64,000 bases of DNA from Manis javanica (Eukaryota; Chordata; Mammalia; Pholidota; Manidae): assembly GCF_040802235.1 (NCBI RefSeq), contig NC_133174.1:106025647-106089646 (forward strand). Direction: 5' to 3'. The notes beneath the pieces are model-generated. The model worked only from the letters and a program-made list of their open reading frames with translations. It did no database searches and was not told the origin of the DNA. A program made the position numbers and the translations under genes. Within the stretch, counting starts at the first letter, position 1. Every line of letters begins with the position of its first letter. Below are positions 1 through 12,400 of the stretch, piece after piece.

Positions 1-2380
1 ACTCAGTTTCTACAATTGTGAAACATGCTGCATATTTCATACAACTCCAATGAGGTTCAAATATGAAGTATAGGAAAGTACTCTAATAAAATGTAACACT
101 TTCAGAGAAAAATTTTTGGTTAACTTGTGGCCTTGGGGAAAAGTAGGTAAACAGTTGTTGCTTCAGGAAAGACAGATGATAATACATTTTTATATTTTCT
201 TTTTGCTTCTAATGATTACTGCATCATTTGCTCCAGAACATATTTAGTGCCTTCTGTCTGCAAATTTCAAGATACCTTCATTCTAATGCCTTGAAGACAT
301 TGTGTCATCAAGCACCTGATCAGGTTCACTGGTAGTCCATGGAGAAAAGGAGAAGCAGTTGGGGGAACCTATATGTGAGGGAACTCTCCCTTGGCAAGAA
401 GCCGCAATACTATCAAATGGGGTCATCTTTGAATGTAAAACAGAAGTCCCACAGGCTCTATTATGTCTGCCTTAGCCCCCAGTAGTCATCAACATTTAGG
501 TTCACAGGTATGATCAGAATTAAAGTACCATAAAATCTATGCACTCATTAGAAACATGACCTCCAAAATTAATTTCAATCCTGAGGATAAGAAAGGGAAC
601 CACTGTAGTCAAAGGTGTAATCTCTGTGTCCCTGAGAAATCCTTATCAGACACTTGGGCTTCACTGTGGAAGGATTACATAAGCATTCATGACATGAAGG
701 ATTTTTAGCCCTATTGAGGCTGATGCTTGCTTTGATTGCTACAGGTCGAAATGTGGAGTCATAATACTGCATAAGTGCACTGGCTTATAATACTGCAATT
801 GTTGAGTCAGTCAAACGGTATTAGAAAAAAAAATGACTTTCCTGACATTAGTCATTTTTCAAAGGAGATCTTTAACTACTATGGAAGAAAATAAAATACG
901 AGCTGTAGTCTACCAATTAGAATTTTAAGGAGCTAAATGGGATTTCCTATAACTTGTATTTAGTAAAAGATGTCTGTCTGACCAGTTCTGGAGAAAAATG
1001 AATCTTTACATTTGCTTTAAGGGGACTTGTCCCTTTTTGATATTCTGAATTTGAAATTTATTGTTACAAAAAAGTGGACATTAACCACTACCCCTTTTTA
1101 AAAGTCGAACGTTAGCATAAACACAGTAGACATTTAAGAAAGTTTGTCTCTTAACAGAACATTTTTTGAAAATCTTGTCTTTAGACTATCAGCCACAGTT
1201 ACTTCAAGTACACGTTTACCCATTTGTAAGTGGTAAGGGAATAAAATGAGTGGTAGCTGTTTGATCACTAAGTACGTGAAAAACACACAGAAAAAAAGAG
1301 ATACACTTCTCCTACAAATTCATTTTTAAAAACTAACACATTGAAAACAATTTCTGTAACTCAGACTAAGAATGCATACACTTAACTGGCTTTCTCCAAA
1401 TATATTCTGAAACGATTTTATATTCATTAAATAAAGTGTTTCCAAACAAAGATTTTGAACATTATTAAAAAATGTCCATTACAAAAGGAAAAATACAAGA
1501 ATTACTTATTAAACTTACTATTTAAGTTTTTAGAGGAATCTACAATCAAATATCCATATACTCACTATTAAACTTGAAAAACGTAGCTTTGCAAGTAATT
1601 CATCCCTAAAGACATGTGTGAAATATTTAAACTATAATAAATTAAGTGTATGTCTATGTTAATGAAATACTTTTAATCAATGCTAAGTTCAGGCATCATT
1701 TAATAGTGGACCAACACCAATTAAAAATGACAGCTTGATGTCTTGCTGAAGATAACATTTTACAAATTTATATCTCAACACTGAGTAGTTACATATTCTC
1801 GTTCAGTTGTATCAATGCTGCTTAGCAGTTTAATTCTCTCAAAAATGCAAACTTAAGTTTAGCTTTTAATAACTTTTATAAGGCCCTAGAATAGATTTTC
1901 TTTTAAAGTCTTAAGTAAAATTGGCTCTGTAACCTAATGAGAAAACACAAAAGGGTACACATATAAAAGACTGTGTGTTCTTTATTGTTTTTCCTTAAGG
2001 AAGAACAATGCAACAACGTTCCATACTTGTGCTTTCTACATTTAGGGATTGATACAGAATTGCTGGCGCCAAAGCCTAAAATTAAGTCAAATAATTGTTA
2101 ACAGTTAATTGACAGTGTTAGGGACAAAAAGTCACTACTAACAAAGGACTGAAAGCTTGATACATATAACTGGGGAGTTCTGCTACCCATATACTGTTCA
2201 GGATTTTTGAGGTTTTTTTTACACAGAAAGGGGGTCTTGCAACTTAACAAACAAGCTATGATAAACAAGATGAGCAGACTTCAACTAGAAACCTTTAAAC
2301 CACTGTAATGTAGTTCAGTGTAGCTGATGGTATATGTGTGCCATATATATCAGGTTCCAGTTTTCTTCAAAGTCATCACA
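1..2380. other. No gene or repeat recognised
   Basis: AT-rich sequence downstream (on the minus strand) of the last recognisable exon of the SYCP3-like remnant. It may contain that gene's former 3'UTR and flank. I see no long open frame, no recent transposon end and no structural RNA. Confidence 0.5.
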
Positions 2381-2434
2381 TTAACAGGGGCAGAAGAAAC
2401 ACTTGTGCAGCTGCAGCTCGAACTGTTGCTGCTT
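2381..2434 (-). pseudogene. SYCP3-like terminal exon
   Basis: Acceptor ...atttcctttccag, then 17 codons and TAA at 2383-2381. It starts KQQQFELQLHKC, comparable to the SYCP3 end TQQQEIASVRKSLQSMLF in length and in its QQQ start. The last residues (FFCPC) differ from the family's usual hydrophobic end. Confidence 0.72.
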
Positions 2435-2557
2435 CTGGAAAGGAAATATTAAACATTTGCACATTATTTTGGTAATTGTCATATATATTTCAGCAAAGAA
2501 AATACCCCAAGGCTCATGTCCTTCCTTAGTTCTTAATATTAAATATACAGTACTTAC

Positions 2558-2662
2558 CGGTTCCATCAGAATATTGTTTTAAAACTTGTCCATTTCTTCT
2601 CTAATTTCACCTTGTTCACCAGCAAGAAGATGCTCATGATGCTTCTGTAAGTCCTCTGTACT
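2558..2662 (-). pseudogene. SYCP3-like exon with in-frame TAA
   Basis: 105 bp (35 codons, phase 0 at both ends), acceptor cttgtttcag, donor gtaagt. It encodes STEDLQKHHEHLLAGEQGE and then a helix matching the SYCP3 region SMEELEKNHDNLLTGAQNE. Codon 28 is TAA (2581-2579). The intact donor downstream and the next exon show that the gene once continued. Confidence 0.82.
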
Positions 2663-2840
2663 CTGAAACAAGAAGCTAAGCTCAGTTACAAACTACCACT
2701 TTTCATGTCACATTCTAAATATGTACAATTAAACTTCAAAACTAACCACTTTTTAGTATCCAAAGGATGTGCATTACTTATTCCAAACAAATGTATTATG
2801 ACTAATACAAGCAGATCAAAATGCCCACTTAAGAAACTTT

Positions 2841-3001
2841 TTTTTCTTTTTTCTTTTTTTTTATTTTGGTATCATTAATCTACAATTACACGAAGAACAT
2901 TATGATTACTAGGCTCCCCCCTTCACCAAGTCCCCCCAAAATACACCTTCACAGTCACTGTCCATCAGCGTAGTAAGATGCTGTAAAATCACTACTTGTC
3001 T
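2841..3001 (-). mobile_element. Short 5'-truncated young L1 (3'UTR only)
   Basis: A T-rich start (the poly(A) of a minus-strand insertion) is followed by the L1 3'UTR signature seen many times in this window (tatcattaatctacaatta, then a C-rich segment). The flanks repeat cacttaagaaacttt (2826-2840 and 3002-3016), a clear TSD. It lies inside an intron of the SYCP3-like remnant. Confidence 0.92.
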
Positions 3002-3017
3002 CACTTAAGAAACTTTT

Positions 3018-5055
3018 GAAATGTCACATTTGAGTCAAATATTATTATCATAGAGGCAACAGTAGTACACTTTGCTCAAAACAGCTGGTTAATGAACAGT
3101 TAGGGTCAAGGTGGAGCAAAGAAAGATAGACACTGACAGTCCCACAGAATGAAACACCACGACTTCAACGCTCTTTAACAGGTTTTCTAAACATCAGGTA
3201 ACAACCAACGCACTTTTAATGGTTAATAATCAATGTATTCCGTCCATTGGAAGGAACAAAATCATCTGTAATAATGACATTTTTAAGTCATGAAAAACAA
3301 ACTCCTGTTCTAACTCTCTACTACTTATTCCACAAATAGTGATCTAGTGTGTCCTGTATAAAAAGGACTCTGTTAAATGCTGTGAAGGAATCTGAAAATG
3401 AATACACGGCCTCCTCCTTGTTCCATTGAGAATAGAAAACACGTAAATAAAAACGACACGAAAACGTTATGACAGTTAAGGAAACAACTGGCTGTGACTA
3501 CGTAGTGGGAAGTAAGGCTGATTCTGATTTATTGGCTAAAGAATACGATTTCAGCAGATAAAGAAAAGGGGAACTGGAAAGTATTCTAGGGGCATAAGCA
3601 AAGCAAGGAAGTAATGGTAGGTTAGTTCAGAGAAAGCAACTCATCTGGAGGCCTGGGAGGGAAGAAGGGGTGTAAGCATTGAGAGTACAAAGGGAGTCTT
3701 GTTATGGGGCACACGTTGAATACCTGAGAATTTAAAATGGGAAGCTAATGGCAGGTTTTCAGGAGGGAAGGCGTACATTCTAGAAGATCATATTGCAGAA
3801 CTGTGAAGGGTGGATTGGAGAAGAGAGCAATCAGATAAGAGTTTTAGTAGAACCAGCAGAAAACGATGAGGTCCTGAACTGGGTCAGCGGCAGTGGGAAT
3901 TCAAATAAAGCAGCTCAAGTACAGGTGCAGAGGTAAACACTGCAGGGCCTGGTCATAACTGGATGGGAAGGATACAGGACTCGGAGGAGTCAAAGACAAT
4001 ACTAAACAGTTCATTCTCTGAGTGCTGGCATTTGGTAATAACCTTGGAAGAATTCTTCTTTGGTACTTTATCAAATCTTCACACCAATTAATAAATGGTT
4101 CTCAAGGAGCATTAGAGCAACACTTGTTCTCTACTTGGAAACAATTTTAAGCTAAGTATTTTGTATATACGAAATTCTGAAATCCTTTAAAGAATATTTA
4201 TTTCAAAACTCTTTTGCTAGTTTACTTACACCAACTCAAGTAGTTTAAGAAGAGTGACATATTAACATGCATTTGAACAAGGCGATGAGTAAAAAGAACA
4301 CCTTCCCACCCCACCCCCACCAAAAAGAAAAAGAAAAGAAAGGGAACGTATAGGATTCCATCACCTCGTGAATAAGTATATACATCTGCACAGTGTCACT
4401 CAGCACAATTTGCTAATGTGCAAACATCACGGATCATTGTCAATTCACAAACCTTTAGCCCTCCTCTGGCTTTTTCCTTCTGTTACACATTTCAACCTTC
4501 TCTTAGGGTTATAAGTTTGCATAGAAAGTCATTAATGGTCATTAATGTTCTAAAAGCAAATATTACACTTGAATATAAAAGCAGCCTTCACTAATTACGA
4601 TGACCTACTTCATATTTAACAATAACTGTTAATACAAGTAAAAGACCTCCAGGAATGATTTATAGACGTCCTATTTTCTACTATATCTATCTATAGATAG
4701 ATAGATAGATATCACTGATCTCCTAAAAACTGATTTCTGAACAAAAAGTCATGATCAAAGTGTGAATCGAAGTATCAATTTTCTTCATGATATGTATACT
4801 TCTAGGTAAAACTCCTAGTTAATGGTTCCCTGTTTCAAATGACTGCTACAAGACTATTAACGAATCCTAAAAATAAAAATCTATTTCAAAATTATGTGAA
4901 ATCCAGAACAATGGATTCAAAATGGAAAGTGGTTAACCATTTACATGTACAGTCTGAATGTCTTTTCCTATAGACTCAGAAAGAAACGAACTATCTTCTA
5001 CATTTATAAGCACATTGTTTTATAAGAATGTATTATGTTACCAAATACAGCAGAC
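3018..5055. other. Intron of SYCP3-like remnant, nothing further recognised
   Basis: AT-rich intronic sequence. Apart from the short GATA/TATC palindrome listed separately, I see no coding signal or identifiable transposon. Confidence 0.5.
4681..4712. repeat. (TATC/GATA)n imperfect palindrome
   Basis: A run of ctat units meets a run of atag units, so the block reads almost the same on both strands and could form a hairpin. It is a short microsatellite with no gene context beyond the intron. Confidence 0.8.
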
Positions 5056-5155
5056 CTTTAAGAGTTGCTCATGTATGTTTACAGTTTTTTTTCAGTTTCT
5101 GGCTCTGAACAATTCTAGCTTGTTGAAGAATCTTCCATAGCTCTTGAAATATATT
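5056..5155 (-). pseudogene. SYCP3-like exon with +1 frameshift
   Basis: Acceptor ...ttatattcacag, donor gtctgc. The exon encodes NIFQELWKILQQARIVQSQ, close to the SYCP3 stretch ending RIVQSQRL. The exon is 100 bp. An eight-A run adds one base relative to the 99 bp needed, shifting the frame before the HEQLLK end. The run could also be a sequencing error, but the neighbouring exons carry independent stops. Confidence 0.8.
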
Positions 5156-5247
5156 CTGTGAATATAAAAGAAAAAAGTAATGAAATGTGGGTAACATTTA
5201 ATGTTTAGATAACATAATTGTACATTAAGCTTAAAAGGAATACTCTT

Positions 5248-5376
5248 CTGCAATGGGGTATGTGGGGGAAACTTGGTGATGGGGGGAGTCTAGTAAACAT
5301 AATGTTCCTCATGTAATTGTAGATTAATGATACCAAAATAAAAAATAAAAGCAAACAAAAACAAAACAAAACAAAC
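5248..5376 (+). mobile_element. Short 5'-truncated young L1 (3'UTR only)
   Basis: It begins at gcaatggggtatgtgg, holds the L1 3'UTR end (gattaatgataccaaaat) and finishes in an A-rich tail with interspersed C. The flanks repeat aaaaggaatactctt (5233-5247 and 5377-5391), a 15-bp TSD typical of L1 target-primed reverse transcription. Confidence 0.93.
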
Positions 5377-5887
5377 AAAAGGAATACTCTTTAAATCAAC
5401 ACTTGTTAACATTTCCTCTTTAACAACTTTTATGACCCAGTTTAGATAATTGTGTGCTCACCGCTAATGCACAGAAACAATATAATCATCCTATCTAATG
5501 GCCAATGAATAAGCAGTGTTTCTTTCTTACTAATATGGAAAACATGCTTTAACTCAATGTCAAAATCCACAGATGGCCCTGCCAATAATTTGTTTACCAC
5601 TAGTGGGCAAAAGCTCTATGACAATCCTTTCTAACTGTAAGCATGGAGGAAATATTCCTTCTTAAGAATATTCAAAACATGTTTTAATTCTTGGTCATTT
5701 CAATATGCACACAGATGGCCCCTCCAATAGTGCTGGCCTTTCTGTTCCTTGACCTAGCCTCCAACAATAATTTTGCCCTCTTCCCAGCGTTAGCTGCTCA
5801 CTTACATAGTCATACCCCAGACTCTGTCATTCCCCAAAACGGTATCATCTACATAATATTGATAAGAGCAAAGACTTATATAGAAAC

Positions 5888-6130
5888 TGTGTGTTAGGTA
5901 CTGTTCTAAACTATTTTAGATAAACTTATTATGTATGATCTCATTTAATCCTCAAAATGACTCTACGAGGTAGGTACTCTTATTGTGTCCCCTTTCATAG
6001 GTGAGGAAACTGAGGTACAGAGATTAAAATGTGTCCCTGCTTTCACAGCTAGCACTGGTCAACTTCAATTGGATCCCAAACATTATGGTTCCAGAGTCCA
6101 GGCTCTTGACCGCTGTACTACTACACTGCA
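5888..6130 (+). repeat. MIR SINE
   Basis: The MIR core motifs appear in order: catttaatcctcaaaatgac, gaggtaggtactcttatt, ggtgaggaaactgaggtaca, then cacagctag and a terminal ccagagtccaggctcttgac. MIR is an ancient tRNA-derived SINE shared by all mammals. An apparent 157-codon frame over it is a by-product. Confidence 0.9.
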
Positions 6131-6812
6131 TTTTTTTTCTGCATTTTCCCCAACATCCAACCTCTACCTCCCTGTTTGTAGTTTACTCCCTTTCTTACTA
6201 CAGTTCACTACTCTGTCAGGATTAACATCCATTAATCTTACAGTCTTTCACCATCCCCAGCCCCGACTCTCACGTCCTACCGTTTCCTCCTCCCCAGCTT
6301 CAATTCCATGGTCTATCATTACACCTACACCCTTGCACAAAACCCTTGCCCTCTTTTCACTTTGTCAGTCTGCGTGGCTAAACTCCTACCCTGGAAAATT
6401 CAGCTCTCCAGCTGCTCTGCCACAGCCATGCAAGAGTGGTCTCACTTTACATTCATGATCACTATGACACTAACCTCAGCTGGGCCCCTAATGCTCCGTG
6501 GCAATGCTATTTCCCTAGTTCATTCACTGGTCCTCTCTTGGGACACAGTTCCAGGCCTTCTTCTCTGCCCCCAAAAGGCAACACCTTCTCCTCCACCACC
6601 CTAACTCCTAAGTGGTGGCCTCACTATTTCACTAAATAAACAGAAGCAATCCGAGCAGAACATTCAGTCTCCCATCACTGCATCTTCCACACAACTTAAC
6701 CCCTCTGCACCCATGGAATCTACCTTCTCTCCGATATTTTTGCAAGAGCTACTCCTACTTGAGACTTTGATACAATAAATTAACTAATTTTAAAGCGATG
6801 GCTGATACCAAC
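6131..6812. other. Unassigned intronic sequence
   Basis: Pyrimidine-rich, moderately GC sequence between a MIR and the next SYCP3-like exon. Short plus-strand frames exist, but nothing in them resembles a known protein. Confidence 0.4.
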
Positions 6813-6912
6813 AGCTAGTTTTTCTTCTTCTTCCTGGAGTTCCTGCATATCTGTATCCCACTCCTGAAACAAAGGCTGTAAGTGCTGAGCATATTTGAGA
6901 TGAAGATTCTGC
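6813..6912 (-). pseudogene. SYCP3-like exon, central coiled coil
   Basis: 100 bp with acceptor ...tgttttacag and donor gttggt. One base completes the split codon from the previous exon, then 33 codons are open. They include LFQEWDTDMQELQEEEEKLA, which aligns with the SYCP3 helix around LFQQWDLDMQ. This exon shows no lesion. The donor after KLA is non-consensus at +3, but it gives the family's exon boundary. Confidence 0.82.
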
Positions 6913-7791
6913 CTGTAAAACATAATAGTGAGCACGGTCATACTTCATAAAGATATTTAAAAATTAGCCTTACTCAGAACAAAACTGATTTGACACACTT
7001 TACACCATAATAGGAGAAGTCAGTGACAGCAGAGTTGCAGCTGAAATAGTCTCATGGGAAACAGAAAGGTTAAATGAATGATTTACTCTTAGTCCAAAAG
7101 TTTCATTCCTAACTGAATAACGCTATCTCACAAGTTTCATTCACCTCTTGAAAACTAATGAGGATTTACTGCACTCTAAATTTTCCAGAAGAGTTCATTT
7201 TCTCTAAGAGCAGTTTACTTTTCATTTCTTCTTACTGATAACATATACGTTCTGATATGATAAGTAGAGCCAATGAGGATACTATATCCATTTATCACAG
7301 AAGATTTCCAAACAGGAATATTTCACTTAAACATTTCCCTTCTGTGGCACAACAAAGCCTTTGATAAAAACAAAGAGCAGTGGGCACAATTCAGCTAAAA
7401 TGTACAAATTATTTACAATATAAGGTTAACATTTCCTACACAGCTGAATACAGTTAACTATCACAGGAACAATGCTTATTTAAGACCTTTACCTTAGGTT
7501 CAGCTAGTGTAGGTCTAGACTGAACATAAATAATTTTATAGGAAGAAAGCTCAATTGGTATTTGAAAGGGAAGAAAGGTCATCCTTATGGGCTTCTAGGA
7601 AATATATCTCAATTCATTCAAGGAGTGACGTTCCAGAACTAAAGAGTTTATCTGCTTAGAAAAAAAAATCAAGCAAAATGTATTTTTCACTGGAAAAATG
7701 CAATGTAATAGTATTTGTCTTAAGTAATTTGCACCAAGGAATGCTAAAAACTGATAGAAAAGTCCTTGTGGCTCAAAAACACCAATTTTAC

Positions 7792-7909
7792 CTTCATTCT
7801 TGTTGCATTTTCCAAACTTGCTCAATTTTTTTGTTAGTGGTTTTGATAGAAGCTTTAGCAATCATTTCAAACTTTCTTCTCTTTGCAAGAAAAGCCTGCT
7901 TAATTTCAA
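7792..7909 (-). pseudogene. SYCP3-like exon (Cor1 domain start), with in-frame TGA
   Basis: The acceptor reads ...cccctatag and the donor gtaaaa. The exon is 118 bp, begins in phase 1 and encodes a segment matching the SYCP3 stretch around LLAKRKRLEMYTKAS. Codon TGA at 7796-7794 lies two codons before the phase-matched junction with the next exon, where the family usually has a polar residue. A CGA-to-TGA CpG transition is one simple explanation. Confidence 0.8.
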
Positions 7910-8024
7910 CTATAGGGGAAATAGATATTCATTAAAAGTTAATGTCGAAAATTATTTTGCTCCCATATTTTCAAATCAATGTAGGTACATGTTGCCTCAG
8001 CAATATACAAAGACATTTAAAATT

Positions 8025-8128
8025 TATAACACAGGCATTGTAAGTGTCAAATCACTATGCTGTACACCTGAAACTAATACAACATTGTATGAGAATTATG
8101 CTCCAAATAGTAAAAAAATAAATAAAAT
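8025..8128 (+). mobile_element. 3' end of an old L1 (L1MA/L1MB-like)
   Basis: The motif actatgctgtacacctgaaa followed by actaatacaacattgtatg and an A-rich tail is characteristic of the 3' end of mid-age mammalian L1 subfamilies. Only the last 100 bp or so is recognisable. Confidence 0.6.
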
Positions 8129-9444
8129 TTATTATATGGTCACCATTTCAAAAAGCAAGATTTGCTAACTCTTTTCTGTAAAATACTTCCAGAACCTGTA
8201 TCCCATTTCCAATTTCTCTATCTGCAGATCACCTTTTAATTTAGAGATAACGAAAAGGGGATAGTAATCAAAATATTTTCTATTGTCAAGATGTATATAA
8301 AGGATCTCAAAGACAAACTTTAATTTCCCTTGGGAGAAAACAGTTAAGAGACAAATTTTTTGAAAATTATAAAATATCCTGCAACTCAGGGACATGTTTA
8401 GATGGTTTAATGGATTACTACTAGAGCACATCCAGTGAAATGCACAAAAGTATTTTCTTAAAAATATCCCTCAAAAGAATAAAAAAGTAAGAATAATCCT
8501 ATCACACACTGAGAAAATTATTTCTCAAGCGATCTTGGGAGTGATGCTTTTAACAAAAAGAGCATTTCACTAAAAGAGACAAAAGCCATGGTTGTAAAAG
8601 ATCCAGTTTAAACAAATAAATTCAAGAACATTCAAAAAGTACTTTCACATAATACTTTTATCCATAAGTGCTGCATTTCACAACATTTAGTACTTCAAAT
8701 AAAGCATTGCAAAGCAGATGATTTGACTGTATGGATCTACGACCAATAGCTGTTCTCCAGTAATCATGAAGGATCTGCACTGTAAGAAAAATACTTCAAA
8801 CATATAGAATCCACCCACAATAAGCAGTTTATCAAACACTCACAAAATAAGCTCTATTTTCTCAGCACCAAATAGAGCAAAGTTTTCAAATAGTACTTGC
8901 TTGTGAGAATGGTACCGATCAAAGGACCACCAACTGACTCTGACTCTTTGTTCAGTGTATTGTCCACAGATAATATAACTGACACCTGACAGGACAATAT
9001 AAAATTTAGGATTTGGGGGATCTGATTATACTTCTCTCACTAGCTGGGAGAGTCGCCTTTAGTTTTCCACTACACAGTTAACTAAAGTAAAAATCACAAC
9101 ACAGAGTTACCTTGGAGGATTCGATTTACACAGCTACTCCATAGAAAGGAACTTTGGAAACTCATTACAACTAAATTAAGACAATTTAAAATTGACATAG
9201 AAAATTGCTATCTCACCTCATCTGTGCACACAAAAGGCATGCTTTTCTCATCAATATTCTTACGCAGTACATTAAATGTACATGTGCATAAAATAATACC
9301 ATCATTCTGACCTCATCATTGTTAGTACCGTTTTCACTTTCTACATAAACAATTCAAAGGTGAGTAAGGAAACCTATGAACTCAAATCATACTACATGCT
9401 TGTATGAAACCCTATATATGAGAAAAGGCATTAAACCCAGTCTT
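8129..9444. other. Unassigned AT-rich sequence
   Basis: No splice-bounded exon with family similarity was found. Two minus-strand stretches (about 8950-8855 and 8785-8670) stay open for about 35 codons each, but I do not recognise their products. Confidence 0.4.
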
Positions 9445-12400
9445 GTAGCCCACTAATAAGTACATATCTTACAATAATCACCTTAACTGCAAATGTAATG
9501 AATACACCAATCAAAAGACACAGAGTAATACAATAGATAAAACAGCAAGATGCACCTATATACTGCTTACAGTAGACTCACCTCAAACCCAAAGACATGC
9601 ACAGACTTAAAGTCAAGGGATGGAAAAATATATTTCATGCAAACAATAGGGAGAAAAAAAGCAGGTGTTGCAGTACTTGTATCAGGCAAAATAGACTTCA
9701 AAACAAGGAAAGTAACAAGAGATAAAGAAAGACACTACATAATGATAAAGGTGTCAGTCCAACAAGAGGATATAACCATATAAATATATATGCACCTAAT
9801 ACAGGAGCATCAACACATGTGAAACAAATACTAAAAGAATTAAATGAGGAAATAGAATGCAATGCATTCATTTTAGGAGGCTTCAACACACCACTTACTC
9901 CAAAGAACAGATCCACCAGACAGAAAATAGGTAAGGCCACAGAGGGACTGAACAACACACTAGAACAGATGGACCTAATAGACATCTATAGAACTCTACA
10001 CCCAAAAGCAGCAGAATACACATTCTTCTCAAGTGCACATGGAACATTTTCGAGGATAGACCACATACTAGGCCACAAAAAGAGCCTCAGTAAATTAAAA
10101 AAGATTGAAATTCTACCAACCAACTTCTTAGACCACAAAGGTATAAAACTAGAAATAAATTCTACAAAGAAAGCAAAAATGCTCACAAACACATGGAGGC
10201 TTAACAACATACTCCTAAATAATCAATGGATCAATGACCAAATTAAAATAAAGATCAAGCAATATATGGAAATATGGAAACAAATGATAACAACAACACA
10301 AAGTCCCAACTTCTGTGGGACGCAGCTAAAGCAGTTCTAAGGGGAAAGTATATAGCAATCCAGGCATATTTAAAGAAGGAAGAACAATCCCAAATGAATA
10401 GTCTAAAGTCACAATTACCGAAATTGGAAAAAGAACAAATGAGGCCTAAAGTCAGCAGAAGGAGGGACATAATAAAGATCAGAGAAGAAATAAATAAAAT
10501 TGAGAAGAATAAAACAATAGAAAAAAATCAATGAAACTAAGAGATGGTTCTTTGAGAAAATAAACAAAATAGATAAGCCTCTAGCCAGACTTATTAAGAG
10601 AAAAAGGCAATCAACACACATTAACAGAATCAGAAATGAGAAAGGAAAAATCATGATGGACCCCACAGAAATTCAAAGAATTATTAGAGAATACTATGAA
10701 AACCTATATTATGCTAACAAGCTGGAAAACCTAGAGGAAATGGACACCTTCCTAGAAAAATACAACTTTCCAAGACTGACCAAGGAAGAAACAGAAAATC
10801 CAAACAGACCAATTAGCAGCAATGAAACTGAATCGGTAATCAAAAAACTACCCAAGAGCAAAACCCCTGGGCCAGATGGATTTACCACAGAATTTTATCA
10901 GACATACAGAGAAGACATAATACCCATTCCCTTTAAAGTTTTCCAAAAAATAGAAGAGGAGGGAATACTTCCAAACTCATTCTATGAAGCCAGCATCACC
11001 CTAATATCAAAACCAGGCAAAAATCCTACCAAAAAAGAAAACCACAGACCAATATCCCTGATGAACATAGATGCAAAAGTACTCAACAAAATATTAGCAA
11101 ACAGAATTCAAAAATACATCAAGAGGATCATACACCATGATCAAGTGGGATTCATCCCAGGGATGCAAGGATGGTACCACATTCAAAAATCCATCAACAT
11201 CATCCACCACATCAACAAAAAGAAGGGCAAAAATCACATGATCATCTCCATAGATGCTGAAAAAGCATTTGACAAAATTCAACATCCATTCATGATAAAA
11301 ACTTCCAACAAAATGGGTATAGAGGGCAAGTACCCCAAACCTCAACATAACAAAGGCCATTTATGATAAACCCACAGCCGACATCATACTGAACAGTGAG
11401 AAGCTGAAAGCTTTTCACCTAAGATTGGGAACAAGGCAGGGAAGCTGACTCTCCCCACTGTTATTCAACATAGTACTGGAGGTCCTAGCCACAGCAATTA
11501 GACAAAACAAGGAAATACAAGGAATCCAGACTGTAAAGAAGAAGTCAAATTGTCACTATTTCCAGATGACATGATATTGTATGTAAAAAAACCCTAAAGA
11601 ATCCACTCCAAAAATACTAGAACTAATATTGGAATTCAGCAAAATTGCAGGATATAAAATTAATACACAGAAATCTGTGGCTTTCCTATACACTAACAAT
11701 GAACTAATAGAAAGTGAAATCAGGAAAACAATTCCATCACTATTGCATCAAAAAGAATAAAATACCTAGGAATAAGCCTAACCAAGGAAGTGAAAGACCT
11801 ATACCCTGAAAACTACAAGACACTCTTAAGAGAAATTAAAGAGGACACTAACAAATGGAAACTCATCCCATGCTCTTGGCTAGGAAGAATTAATATCGTC
11901 AAAATGGCCATCCTGCCCAAAGCAATCTACAGATTCAATGCAATCCCTATCAAATTACCAACAGCATTCTTCAATGAACTAGAACAAATAGTTCAAAAAT
12001 TCATATAGAACCACAAAAGACCCCGAATATCCAAAACAACTCTGAGAAGGAAGAATAAAGTGGGGGGATCTCACTCCCAAACTTCAAGCTCTACTACAAA
12101 GCCACAGTAATCAAGACAATTTGGTACTGGCGCAAGAACAGAGCCACAGACCAATGGAACAGAATAGAGTCTCCAGACATTAACCCAAACATATATGGTC
12201 AATTAATATTTGATAAAGGAGCCATGGACATACAATGGGGAAATGACAGTCTCTTCAACAGATGGTGCTGGCAAAACTGGACAGCTACATGTAGGAGAAT
12301 GAAACTGGATCATTGTCTAACCCCATGGACAAAAGTAAATTCAAAATGGATGAAAGACCTGAATGTAAGTCAAGAAACCATAAAATTCTTAGAAAAAAAC

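Larger units (their letters stand above)
2381..7909 (-). pseudogene. SYCP3/FAM9/XLR (Cor1) family gene remnant, five exons with introns
   Basis: Reading the minus strand, five blocks at 7909-7792, 6912-6813, 5155-5056, 2662-2558 and 2434-2381 have AG acceptors, GT donors (the last block ends at its stop codon) and matching phases. Together they follow the C-terminal half of SYCP3, the axial-element protein of the synaptonemal complex. Seen matches include [43 protein letters not shown] and a final KQQQ-rich exon. SYCP3-family proteins are alpha-helical and form tetrameric fibres on meiotic chromosome axes. Lesions are a TGA at 7796-7794, one extra A in the A-run at about 5075-5082 (exon 100 bp where 99 keeps frame) and a TAA at 2581-2579. 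Retained introns exclude a processed copy. Upstream exons for the N-terminus were not found. X-linked relatives (FAM9, XLR) are the likelier kin if this is the X chromosome. Family call is firm; the exact member is not. Confidence 0.82.

Noticed and set aside
5985..6458. 157-codon plus-strand frame
   Set aside because: Its first part is a MIR SINE and the rest has no recognised domain or splice boundary.
2381..7909. Processed (intronless) SYCP3 retrocopy
   Set aside because: Exons are separated by kilobases with GT/AG sites and matching phases, and there is no poly(A) or TSD around the block.
8670..8955. Two adjacent minus-strand open stretches of about 35 codons with a possible intron between them
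   Set aside because: No family recognised, and the phases do not connect to the SYCP3-like exon at 7909; chance open frames remain the simplest view.
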